This document shows positions 7,172-14,809 of a stretch of DNA of 35,308 nt, one piece after another. The notes below the pieces were generated by a model. The model saw only the letters and a program-made list of their open reading frames with translations. It did no database searches and was not told where the DNA came from. The DNA is from Clostridia bacterium (GTDB lineage Bacteria > Bacillota > Clostridia > Oscillospirales > Butyricicoccaceae): NCBI GenBank assembly GCA_017441945.1, contig JAFSBG010000101.1, positions 1-35,308 on the forward strand. The letters run 5' to 3'. Numbering within the stretch: position 1 is the first letter of the stretch; each line of letters opens with the position of its first letter. The translations under genes were made by a program, and so were the position numbers.

Positions 7172-7927
7172 TTATGATTTTTTCCAGTAGGATTTGCAGT
7201 CTTTACTGCGGTCGAGATAGCCGTATTCGATGAGATAACGGCGCATTGTGGCATAATCGTGCCAGATATCCTGCAGGATATCGTTGACCTCAGGCTCGGT
7301 GTACTGTTTTCCCGCTTCAAACTGCCCTGCGACCTTGCGAAGAATGACGATTTTCTTCTTTTTCTTTTTGGAAAAGACTTTGAGCTTTAATGGCTCGAGG
7401 CTGATAAAGACATTTTCGAGGATATTTTTCTCTTCCTGTTCGGTTATAACATAGCGTTCATCCACCATTTTCGCCCCCTCGTGCGGTGTTATAAGGTTGT
7501 CTTCACTTTTGCTCCTGCTGTTATTTTTTCCATTTTCTGCCAGTTCCCACAAGGCGAGAAAGGCTCTTGCACCTTTTGCGCGCTCACGGAACATAAAGCG
7601 CTGATGGCGCACAGTCGACGGAGTTATCCCCAGTTCTTTTGCGATATCGCTGTCGCTCATGCCATCGGCAAAAAGGCTTATCAGCTTTTTCTGGTTGTCT
7701 GTCAGCGAAAGATTTTTGCCGCCCATTTCAAAAATGCGTTCAAGGCGGTCGTCGTGATTTTCGGCGTGGATTTTCGCCATTTTCTGCGCATCGAAAAAGC
7801 GGTCACCGACTTTGAATATCTCACCCTTTTCAAATTCCATACCGCAGTAAATGCAGACAAATCTGTCGTCAAGCTCTGTGAATCCGTCCTTTGCGGTTTT
7901 GCCTGATAAATATTCGATGTTAGCCAT
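7172..7927 (-). CDS. DUF2087 transcriptional regulator with LuxR-type HTH
   Basis: A 251-residue probable DNA-binding regulator. Residues 22-60 hold a zinc-finger-like pattern (C25, C28, H54, H58). Residues about 75-118 form a LuxR/sigma-70-region-4-like helix-turn-helix (LTDNQKKLISLFADGMSD then SDIAKELGITPSTVRHQR). After a variable linker, residues about 175-245 form the DUF2087 domain (LKVFSKKKKKKIVILRKV then a YLIEYGYLDRSKDC tail). ATG 7927 is preceded by AGAGGTG; an in-frame ATG 9 bases earlier is less well placed. It has its own promoter and terminator, so it is monocistronic. Family known; target genes and ligand unknown. Confidence 0.85.
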   Translation of the reverse strand: MANIEYLSGKTAKDGFTELDDRFVCIYCGMEFEKGEIFKVGDRFFDAQKMAKIHAENHDDRLERIFEMGGKNLSLTDNQKKLISLFADGMSDSDIAKELGITPSTVRHQRFMFRERAKGARAFLALWELAENGKNNSRSKSEDNLITPHEGAKMVDERYVITEQEEKNILENVFISLEPLKLKVFSKKKKKKIVILRKVAGQFEAGKQYTEPEVNDILQDIWHDYATMRRYLIEYGYLDRSKDCKSYWKKS

Positions 7928-7951
7928 AATTATCACCTCTTTTGTAATTAT

Positions 7952-7980
7952 AGTTTATCACCGTTTATTTATTTTGTCAA
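7952..7980 (-). promoter_or_regulatory. Sigma-A promoter of the DUF2087 gene
   Basis: Minus strand: -35 TTGACA (7975-7980), 17-bp spacer, -10 TAAACT (7952-7957). A TATAAT overlaps just downstream (7947-7952) but at a 22-bp spacing. Confidence 0.65.
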
Positions 7981-8019
7981 CAAATTTATTTTATGTTTAT
8001 GGTTTATTGCATTTTTCAA

Positions 8020-8047
8020 GAGATTCTTCGCATACGCTCAGAATGAC
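8020..8047. repeat. GATTCTTCGC...AGAATGAC interspersed repeat
   Basis: Palindromic core ATTCT...AGAAT with the sequence GATTCTTCGC and CTCAGAATGAC. Further copies are at 14621-14650, 22889-22915 (degenerate) and 30164-30196. Non-coding. Confidence 0.75.
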
Positions 8048-8195
8048 ATATATCTGGCATTTTTATAATATACATTCACAAATATACCATGTGTCCATCG
8101 TAAATCCCACCACCAACATTCGTGGCGACGTGAAGCTAGTGCCGTTTACGGCGCCCCCTTCTCCTACTGAAGAAGGCTTTATTCGGACCGTCGGG

Positions 8196-8263
8196 GACGC
8201 CGATCCCTACAGGACACCTCATCCGCATCACTACGTTCAGCACCTTCCCCTCAAGGGGAAGGC
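8196..8263. repeat. CACCTCATCCG...CCTTCCCC palindromic repeat
   Basis: Contains a GTCGGGGACGCCGATCCCTAC module (like 21460-21482) followed by CACCTCATCCGC and a CCTTCCCC/GGGGAAGG hairpin. The second part matches the right half of the element at 2821-2955 and the copy at 23285-23338. The rest of the 7.93-8.32 kb gap shows no gene. Confidence 0.72.
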
Positions 8264-8274
8264 TAAAAAAGTTG

Positions 8275-8302
8275 AAAAGCCACCCCGGGTGGAGTGGCTT
8301 TT
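8275..8302 (-). terminator. Intrinsic terminator of hydCBA
   Basis: Arms AAAAGCCAC (8275-8283) and GTGGCTTTT (8294-8302), 14 bases downstream of the hydA stop codon, with a T run on the minus strand. Confidence 0.85.
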
Positions 8303-8316
8303 ATTGCTTATATATC

Positions 8317-10017
8317 TTACTTTACTCTTTTGTCAACATAAGTTCTGTGGAGCAATTCGTGAACCTTGCCCTTGAGAACGCCTGCGTAAAGACCTGCAAG
8401 AGTTGGGTTTTCTTCGGAGTACTTGAGGATACTCATCTTGTCTGCCTGATAGAGACCTTCGCCGCGCTTCTTCTTGATAGCCATTGTGCCGACAGGCTGA
8501 CCTGCGCCCGATACACAGCCACCAGGACAAGCCATAACTTCAACGAAGTGATAGAAACGCTTGCCTTCCTGCATTTCCTTGATGAGCTTTTCAGCATTTG
8601 CAAGACCGGAAACGATAGCAATCTTGATGACTGTTTCGCCAACTTCGATTTCTGTTTCCTTGATGCCGTCAAAGCCTCTTACGCCCTTGTATTCGAGAAC
8701 GCGGAGAGCTGCGCCGGACTTATCTTCAGAAACACGTCTGATAACAGCTTCTGTAACGCCGCCTGTTACACCGAAGATTACGCCTGCACCGGAGCCGATG
8801 CCGAATGGCTGGTCGATAACCTGTGGGTCGAGTTCATTGAACACGATACCTGCTTCCTTGATCATCTGACCAAGTTCCTGAGTTGTGAGAACGAAGTCAG
8901 TTGCAGGGCCCTGTTCGTCATTGAATTCAACGCGCTTTGCTTCGGATTTCTTTGCTGTACATGGCATGATAGCAACAGAAATAACCTTCTTGCCTTCATT
9001 CTTGTACTGTTCCTTGAGAACTGCGCCGAACATCTGCATTGGGGAACGGCATGTTGAAAGATGTGGAAGAAGCTCTGGGTGCTTTTCTTCAGCAAACTTT
9101 ACCCATGCAGGGCAGCAGGATGTGAAGAGAGGGAGCTTTTCAGGATTTTCAAGACGTGTGAGGAATTCGTTTGTTTCTTCAAGAACTGTAAGGTCAGCGC
9201 CTGTGATTGTATCGAATACCTTGTCAAAGCCAAGGCGACGGAGAGCCGCAACAACCTTGCCCATTACATCTTCGCCCGGCTTCATGCCGAACATCTGGCC
9301 GATACCAACACGGACAGCAGGAGCAACCTGAACGACAACCTTGCAGTTTCTGTCATAGATAGCATCCCATACTTCTGCAACGTCATTCTTGATTGTGATA
9401 GCGCCTGTTGGGCAGACTGCAGCACACTGACCGCAGCCGACACAGCTTGTTGTATTGATAGGATCGCCGAATGCAGGAGTGATCTTCATCTTGGAGCCAC
9501 GGCCTACAAAGTCGATAGCGCCGACAGCCATAACTTCTTCACAGACACGAACACAGTCGCCGCAGAGGATACACTTAGACATATCTCTTGTGATGGAAGC
9601 GGAAGAATCGTCGATTTCAGGAACTGTCTTGGAGTTTTCAAAACGAACATTATTTACACCATAGCGGCGTGCAAGCTCCTGGAGCTTACATGTGCCGTTC
9701 TGGTTACAAGTTGTACAGTCACGGCAGTGAGATGAAAGGAGGAGCTCCAGAATCATCTTTCTGTACTTTCTTACCTTTGGAGTATTAGTCCAGATTTCCA
9801 TACCGTCACGAGGAACGGAGGAACAGGAGGCTTCGATATCGCCCCATTTATTTTCAACTACGCACATACGGCAGGCGCCATAAGTGGAAAGCTCGGAGTG
9901 ATAGCAGAATGTAGGAAGGTCTATGCCTGCTTTGCGGATGACTTCCAGAATATTCTTTTCATTTTCAATAAGGACGGGCATACCGTCAATCATCATTGTC
10001 TTTGGCTTAGCACACAT
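8317..10017 (-). CDS. hydA: [FeFe]-hydrogenase catalytic subunit HydA
   Basis: Catalytic subunit of a cytoplasmic electron-bifurcating hydrogenase; it reduces protons or oxidises H2 at an H-cluster. The 566 residues contain a [2Fe-2S] domain (C38, C49, C52, C65), a His-ligated [4Fe-4S] site (H97, C101, C104, C110), two ferredoxin clusters (C149/C152/C155 and C192/C195/C198 with C202 and C159) and the H-cluster motifs TSCCPAW (299-305), MPCTAKKSE (351-359) and EVMACPGGCVSGAGQP (493-508). The last motif has GAGQP where GGGQP is usual. The product lacks the extra C-terminal [2Fe-2S] domain of some relatives. The start lies 3 bases after the hydB stop, with AAAGGAGG inside the hydB end. Codon bias suggests high expression. 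Confidence 0.96.
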   Translation of the reverse strand: MCAKPKTMMIDGMPVLIENEKNILEVIRKAGIDLPTFCYHSELSTYGACRMCVVENKWGDIEASCSSVPRDGMEIWTNTPKVRKYRKMILELLLSSHCRDCTTCNQNGTCKLQELARRYGVNNVRFENSKTVPEIDDSSASITRDMSKCILCGDCVRVCEEVMAVGAIDFVGRGSKMKITPAFGDPINTTSCVGCGQCAAVCPTGAITIKNDVAEVWDAIYDRNCKVVVQVAPAVRVGIGQMFGMKPGEDVMGKVVAALRRLGFDKVFDTITGADLTVLEETNEFLTRLENPEKLPLFTSCCPAWVKFAEEKHPELLPHLSTCRSPMQMFGAVLKEQYKNEGKKVISVAIMPCTAKKSEAKRVEFNDEQGPATDFVLTTQELGQMIKEAGIVFNELDPQVIDQPFGIGSGAGVIFGVTGGVTEAVIRRVSEDKSGAALRVLEYKGVRGFDGIKETEIEVGETVIKIAIVSGLANAEKLIKEMQEGKRFYHFVEVMACPGGCVSGAGQPVGTMAIKKKRGEGLYQADKMSILKYSEENPTLAGLYAGVLKGKVHELLHRTYVDKRVK

Positions 10018-10020
10018 AAT

Positions 10021-11892
10021 TTAAGCCTCCTTTATAGCCTTGAACGGACAGCCTTCGAGGCAGGCACCGCACTTGATACACTTGGACTGGTCGATTACAA
10101 ATGGCTTCTTGATTTCGCCGGAAATTGCATTTACAGGGCAGTTTCTTGCGCACTTGGAGCAGCCCTTACAGAGGTCAGGATCGATAACGATCTTCTTGAG
10201 AGCTGTGCAGGTCTTTGTCTTGCAGACCTTGTCCACGATGTGTTCCATATATTCCTCACGGAAGTTCTTGATTGTGGAAATAACAGGGGAAGGAGCTGTC
10301 TTGCCGAGACCGCAGAGAGCTGTGGAAGAAATTGTATCAGCAAGTTCCAAAAGAAGGTCGATGTCCTCAGGAACGCCCTTGCCTGCTACGATTCTTTCGA
10401 GGATTTCAAGCATACGCTTTGTGCCTTCACGGCATGGAACGCACTTACCGCACGATTCATTCTGTGTGAAGTTCATGAAGAAGCGGGCAACTTCAACCAT
10501 ACATGTATCATCGTCCATAACAACGAGACCGCCCGAGCCGATCATCGCGCCGACCTTCTTGAGGGAGTCAAAGTCGAGAGCGAGGTCGAGATTATTTTCG
10601 ATAAGGCAGCCGCCGGAAGGACCGCCGATCTGAACAGCCTTGAAGTTCTTGCCGTTTCTGATACCGCCGCCGATGTCATAGATGACTTCGCGAAGCTTAG
10701 TACCCATTGGAACTTCGATAAGACCTGTATTTACAACGTTACCTGTGAGAGCGAAAGCCTTTGTGCCAGGGCTCTTTTCAGGACCGATGGATTTATACCA
10801 GTTTGCGCCCTTTACGATGATAGGGGCAACGTTTGCATAAGTTTCAACATTGTTGAGAACTGTTGGCTTTGCGAAAAGGCCCTTTTCAACAGTTCTTGGA
10901 GGCTTAACTCTTGGCATACCTCTCTGACCTTCGATGGAAGCTGTCAGAGCAGAGCCTTCGCCGCAGACGAATGCGCCTGCGCCTCTGTTGATGTGCATAT
11001 CAAAGGAGAAATCTGTGCCGAGGATGTTCTTGCCGAGGATACCGACTTCGTACATCTGGTCGATAGCATTTCTCAATCTTTCGATAGCGAGAGGATACTC
11101 AGCGCGGACATAGATATAGCCTTCCTGAGCGCCGACAGCGATACCTGCGATCATCATGCCTTCGAGCATTCTGTGAGGGTCGCCTTCCATGATGGAACGG
11201 TCCATAAATGCGCCTGGGTCGCCTTCGTCACCGTTACATACGATGTACTTTGTGCCTTCAGGCTGATTATAAACCTGTCTCCACTTTCTGCCTGTAGGGA
11301 AACCGCCGCCGCCACGGCCGCGGAGATTGGAAAGCTCGATCTCCTGAATGATCTCTTCTCTTGTCATATCAAAGAGAGCCTTTTCAAGAGCCTTATAGCC
11401 GCCCGCTGCAAAATATTCATTGATGGATGTAGCGTCAATGTGACCGCAATGCTCGAGAGCAAGACGTGTCTGCTTCTTATAGAATGGAATTTCTTCCTGT
11501 TCCTTATAGAGGACGCCGTTCTGTGTATAACCGAGTCTGTCTATGTATTCGCCCTTGATGATTGTCTTTTCAACGATTTCTTCACAGTCCTCTGCCTTTA
11601 CCTTGACGTAAAGCCAGCCGTGAGGCTCGATTCTGACCAAAGGGCCCATTTCACAGAAACCGTGACAGCCGCTCTTCTTGAGGCCGACAACATCGCCGTG
11701 AGGGTCTTTTTCAAGCTCTACCGAGCAGTTGACGCCCTTTTCTTCCATGATGCGCTTGAGCTCAGCATAGATGCCCAATGCGCCGCCTGCCATACAGCCT
11801 GTACCGCAGCATACGAGAATCTTTCTCTCATGACCTGCAGCAGCTTCATATATTCTTCTGATATCAATAAGGTCCTGGCGAGATTTAAGCAT
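10021..11892 (-). CDS. hydB: Electron-bifurcating hydrogenase subunit HydB (NuoF-like)
   Basis: Flavin- and NADH-binding subunit that, with HydA and HydC, couples NAD(H), ferredoxin and H2. Of its 623 residues the N-terminus is a thioredoxin-like [2Fe-2S] domain (CCGTGCMAGG and GCHGFCEMG). The central NuoF core has the NADH/FMN glycine-rich loop GRGGGGFPTGRKW and the [4Fe-4S] motif CGKCVPCREGTKRM. The C-terminus is a two-cluster ferredoxin domain (CKGCSKCARNCP and CIKCGACLEGCP). I choose ATG 11892 because GAGGTG lies 6 bases before it; a GTG 9 bases upstream has no site. The start overlaps the hydC stop by 8 bases, implying coupled translation. Confidence 0.96.
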   Translation of the reverse strand: MLKSRQDLIDIRRIYEAAAGHERKILVCCGTGCMAGGALGIYAELKRIMEEKGVNCSVELEKDPHGDVVGLKKSGCHGFCEMGPLVRIEPHGWLYVKVKAEDCEEIVEKTIIKGEYIDRLGYTQNGVLYKEQEEIPFYKKQTRLALEHCGHIDATSINEYFAAGGYKALEKALFDMTREEIIQEIELSNLRGRGGGGFPTGRKWRQVYNQPEGTKYIVCNGDEGDPGAFMDRSIMEGDPHRMLEGMMIAGIAVGAQEGYIYVRAEYPLAIERLRNAIDQMYEVGILGKNILGTDFSFDMHINRGAGAFVCGEGSALTASIEGQRGMPRVKPPRTVEKGLFAKPTVLNNVETYANVAPIIVKGANWYKSIGPEKSPGTKAFALTGNVVNTGLIEVPMGTKLREVIYDIGGGIRNGKNFKAVQIGGPSGGCLIENNLDLALDFDSLKKVGAMIGSGGLVVMDDDTCMVEVARFFMNFTQNESCGKCVPCREGTKRMLEILERIVAGKGVPEDIDLLLELADTISSTALCGLGKTAPSPVISTIKNFREEYMEHIVDKVCKTKTCTALKKIVIDPDLCKGCSKCARNCPVNAISGEIKKPFVIDQSKCIKCGACLEGCPFKAIKEA

Positions 11893-12364
11893 TCTCTTCA
11901 CCTCTCAATTCGTCAATGATAGCCTGTGCTTTTTCAACAGTCATAGTCGGATGAACATGGTCATTTACAACGATTGCAGGAGCAAGACCGCAAGCGCCGA
12001 GACAGGATACTATTTCCACGGTGAAAAGCCCGTCATCAGATGTGTGCTTGCCGTTTGTGAGACCGAGTTCCTTTCTGAAATGCTCAAGAATAGGCACGGA
12101 TTTACGGACATGACACGCTGTACCGTCGCAAATCTTGATAACATACTTGCCCTTTGGCTCAAGGGAGAAGTTTTCATAGAAAGTTGCAACCGAATAAAGC
12201 TTAGCACAGCTTATGCCAAGCTTGTCTGCCACATACTGGAAGGATTCTTTAGGAATATAACGGTATTCTTCCTGAATATCCTGCAGTATGGCAATTGTTT
12301 TTGCCTGAGAATAATCGTTCTTCTCAAGGATCTTGTCTATAACGCCAAAATCTACTGTATTCAT
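11885..12364 (-). CDS. hydC: Electron-bifurcating hydrogenase subunit HydC (NuoE-like)
   Basis: A 159-residue thioredoxin-like [2Fe-2S] protein of the NuoE family, the electron-transfer subunit of the HydABC complex. The four cluster cysteines are C79 and C84 (CDGTACHVR) and C121 and C125 (CLGACGLAP). The N-terminal helical bundle (ILQDIQEEYRYIPKE and VATFYENFS) is typical. GGAGGT precedes ATG 12364. It is the first gene of the hydC-hydB-hydA operon, driven by the near-consensus promoter at 12410-12438, and overlaps hydB by 8 bases. Confidence 0.95.
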   Translation of the reverse strand: MNTVDFGVIDKILEKNDYSQAKTIAILQDIQEEYRYIPKESFQYVADKLGISCAKLYSVATFYENFSLEPKGKYVIKICDGTACHVRKSVPILEHFRKELGLTNGKHTSDDGLFTVEIVSCLGACGLAPAIVVNDHVHPTMTVEKAQAIIDELRGEENA

Positions 12365-12409
12365 ATTACCTCCGCCGTTTTGTTAGTTTTTTGTCATAAC
12401 CTTTTTATC

Positions 12410-12438
12410 ATTATACACCTTTTTTACTATAATTTCAA
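12410..12438 (-). promoter_or_regulatory. Sigma-A promoter of the hydCBA operon
   Basis: Minus strand: -35 TTGAAA (12433-12438), 17-bp spacer, consensus -10 TATAAT (12410-12415). The upstream DNA is very AT-rich, compatible with an UP element. Confidence 0.82.
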
Positions 12439-12526
12439 GGTTTATTTTTGTGTAAATTGACTTTTTCTATAAATTTTTTATTTATAGGCAAAACCTTAAT
12501 ATTTTTTTACAATATTATTTTTTTGC

Positions 12527-12556
12527 TTGATTATAACCGTTGTTATGTGCTAAAAT
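12527..12556 (+). promoter_or_regulatory. Probable promoter of the AI-2E-family gene
   Basis: -35 TTGATT (12527-12532), 18-bp spacer, -10 TAAAAT (12551-12556). The spacer begins with an inverted repeat ATAAC-CGTT-GTTAT (12533-12546) that could be an operator. Confidence 0.5.
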
Positions 12557-12592
12557 AAATATATAAGGATGGCACGAAAGCGAGGGATTCAA

Positions 12593-13666
12593 ATGAGATT
12601 TCACGAAAATAAACATATAAGCTTTTTTATTCTCGTCGGGTATGTCCTTGTTATTTTTTTCGGGCTGAAGTTTTTCTTCAATACCATTTTTCCATGGACT
12701 ATTCCGTTTATAATTTCCATAATAATGACAGGAATTATCGAAAAGCCTGTCAGCCAGCTTGAGCACAAAGGTGTGCCGAGAAAGGTGGCTGCTTTGGTGT
12801 GCACCTTATTATATATAACTATTTTCGGCACATTGATATATCTCATCGTGGCTGTCTGCATAAGTCAGGGCAGTGAGCTTATCGACTCTCTCCCCTCTCT
12901 CGCCCAGTCTTTATCTGCAACATTCGCCGAATTTTCCCAGAGGTTTGACAAGCTGTTTGCCGCTCTTCCTCTTGAAAAAATAGGCATCCGCATTTCCAGC
13001 CTCAACGACCTTATATCCTCTATCCAACTCCCTGATTTTTCGGCAGGTGCCATCGTCAGCCCGATTTTCAAGGTGGCTGGTTCCCTGCCTACAGTGCTTA
13101 TCTCCACAGTTTTCATCTTTGTTTCCACATATTTTATGACGAGTGAGCGCCGCACAATCGTGCGTTTTGTCAAAAAACAGCTTCCGCCAAAGGTGCTTGA
13201 GGTGCTTTTTGAAATAAGACATTTCCTCGTTTCTTCCGTGCTCAAATGGATAAAAGCTCAGTCGATAATCATCTGTATCACTTTCTGCGAGCTTCTCATC
13301 AGCTTCAGCATACAGAAAGTGCCGTACACCTTCCTTCTTGCAATGTGTATTGCCGTTATCGACGCCCTGCCGATTTTAGGTGTTGGCACAGTGCTCATTC
13401 CGTGGTCGATAGTCAGCCTGATAACCGGCGATTTCTTCCGCGCTGTCGGCATGATAGCCACATACGGCGTCGTGCTTGTGATACGCAACATGATAGAGCC
13501 GAAAATCGTCGGTATGCACATAGGACTTCACCCATTCGTCAGCCTGCTGTGTATCTATTTCGGCTACAGAATCGCAGGCTTCGGCGGAATGTTCCTTGTG
13601 CCTGTCGTCGTACTCCTCCTCTGCAAGCTGCAGGAGCTTGGGGTAATTAAGATTTATAATGAATGA
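12593..13666 (+). CDS. AI-2E family (PerM/TqsA-like) membrane transporter
   Basis: A 357-residue polytopic membrane protein of the AI-2E/PerM family, whose members export small molecules or exchange ions; the autoinducer-2 role applies to only a few. The N-terminus has two helices (residues about 8-30 and 35-45) and a third near 68-90. A long amphipathic extracytoplasmic segment follows, then the C-terminal helices with conserved DALPILGVGTVLIPW and GLHPFVSLLCIYFGYR stretches. I start at ATG 12593, preceded by GAGGG, not at ATG 12569, where the AAGG is too close. It stands divergent to hydC. The substrate is unknown. Confidence 0.88.
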   Translation: MRFHENKHISFFILVGYVLVIFFGLKFFFNTIFPWTIPFIISIIMTGIIEKPVSQLEHKGVPRKVAALVCTLLYITIFGTLIYLIVAVCISQGSELIDSLPSLAQSLSATFAEFSQRFDKLFAALPLEKIGIRISSLNDLISSIQLPDFSAGAIVSPIFKVAGSLPTVLISTVFIFVSTYFMTSERRTIVRFVKKQLPPKVLEVLFEIRHFLVSSVLKWIKAQSIIICITFCELLISFSIQKVPYTFLLAMCIAVIDALPILGVGTVLIPWSIVSLITGDFFRAVGMIATYGVVLVIRNMIEPKIVGMHIGLHPFVSLLCIYFGYRIAGFGGMFLVPVVVLLLCKLQELGVIKIYNE

Positions 13667-13680
13667 TAGGGTGTTATACT

Positions 13681-14544
13681 ATGAAAATTGTTAAAACAGA
13701 AAAAATTCAATTAAAAAATCATCCCGAAATAAAGGAAAGCTTAATTCAAAATTTTATTTTTGAAGATCCTTCTGTTTTAGGTCTAGGTGATCTTACACCT
13801 ATACAAAGAGAAAAAATTCAGCCTTCTGGTGGCAGATTGGATTTACTTTTTGCAGATGATGACGGCACACGATATGAAGTAGAAGTGCAATTGGGTGCTA
13901 CTGATCCAAGTCATATTATCCGTACAATAGAATATTGGGATAGCGAAAAGAAACGATATCCCCAGTATGACCATTGTGCAGTTATCATAGCTGAAGAAAT
14001 CACAGGAAGATTTATGAATGTTATTTCTCTATTTAATGGATCTATCCCTTTAATCGCACTACAACTTTCCGCATATAAACAAGGAGATGATATCTCGTTA
14101 GCTTTCACAAAAGTCCTTGACCGTATTTCTCTTGCCAGTGATGAAGATGAGCAATTTGAAGTTACTGATCGCAAGTACTGGGAAAATAAAAGTACTACAA
14201 AAATACTTAAAGAAATCGATCTTATTTTTTCTAGTGTGAAAGATTATACCGTTGGTTACGAATTAAAATACAACAAATTCTATATAGGTATGGCAAAAGA
14301 TGGAGTTTCCAAAAACTTTGTTATGTTCAGACCTAAAAAGAATTATCTGTACATAGTTTGCAAGGGTAACGAAAGTGATACACTAAAAAGCAAATTTGAT
14401 GATGCGAAACTTGACTTATCTTATAGTTCACGTTTCAAGGAATACAGCCTTCGTTTAAACGATTATAGTGAATACAAACAAAACAAAGAACTTATTGACT
14501 CCCTCATCAAGTCATCTATGGAATATTTTAACATTTCAGAATAG
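13681..14544 (+). CDS. Putative PD-(D/E)XK nuclease with DUF5655-like C-terminus
   Basis: A 287-residue protein of unknown role. The N-terminal half looks like a PD-(D/E)XK nuclease core: GGRLDLL (D54), strand YEVEVQ (E68 with Q70 in place of the usual lysine), then the conserved-looking SHIIRTIEYWDSEK. The C-terminal part (about 180-285) resembles DUF5655, a domain often found with such nuclease folds. Base and codon use is clearly more AT-rich than its neighbours, with many AAA, GAT and TTA codons, which suggests recent transfer. ATG 13681 is chosen over ATG 13663, which overlaps the previous stop; neither has a strong ribosome site. It ends in its own terminator. Defence or DNA-repair roles are possible but unproven. 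Confidence 0.6.
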   Translation: MKIVKTEKIQLKNHPEIKESLIQNFIFEDPSVLGLGDLTPIQREKIQPSGGRLDLLFADDDGTRYEVEVQLGATDPSHIIRTIEYWDSEKKRYPQYDHCAVIIAEEITGRFMNVISLFNGSIPLIALQLSAYKQGDDISLAFTKVLDRISLASDEDEQFEVTDRKYWENKSTTKILKEIDLIFSSVKDYTVGYELKYNKFYIGMAKDGVSKNFVMFRPKKNYLYIVCKGNESDTLKSKFDDAKLDLSYSSRFKEYSLRLNDYSEYKQNKELIDSLIKSSMEYFNISE

Positions 14545-14556
14545 CAAATGATATGT

Positions 14557-14587
14557 AAAAAGGCCACCTCAAAGGTGGTCTTTTTTG
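14557..14587 (+). terminator. Intrinsic terminator after the nuclease-like gene
   Basis: GGCCACCT / AGGTGGTC stem (one G-T pair) with a CAA loop, flanked by A5 and T6 runs. Confidence 0.88.
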
Positions 14588-14620
14588 TTGCGGCGGATAT
14601 CTATTGTGCTAACCGCATGA

Positions 14621-14711
14621 GATTCTTCGGCGATGTCTCAGAATGACAGGGTTTACCACTTGCCTCCCTCTGACGAGGGAGGTGGCACACGAAGTGTGAC
14701 GTAGGGAGAGA
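14621..14711. repeat. GATTCTTCGG repeat followed by CCTCC/GGAGG repeat
   Basis: A GATTCTTC...CTCAGAATGACAGG copy (14621-14650) is followed by a GCCTCCCTC/GAGGGAGG hairpin with a CACAC/GTGTG hairpin (14662-14711). The remaining bases to 14809 hold no gene that I can see. Confidence 0.72.
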
Positions 14712-14809
14712 CACCTATTCAGATGCATCGCAGATACCGCAATATTGCATAGCAACAATTCATGCGTAGCCAATTCATTCTCCTGCGGTGCCTCTGCGCC
14801 CGCCCGCTT

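Noticed and set aside
8000-8316. Small genes between the DUF2087 gene and hydA
   Set aside because: Open frames here cross known repeats and lack ribosome sites.
9898-11919. 673-codon plus-strand open frame opposite hydB
   Set aside because: It is the antisense of a strongly codon-biased gene; hydB has all family motifs. The antisense product is Cys- and Asp-rich with no recognisable domain and no ribosome site.
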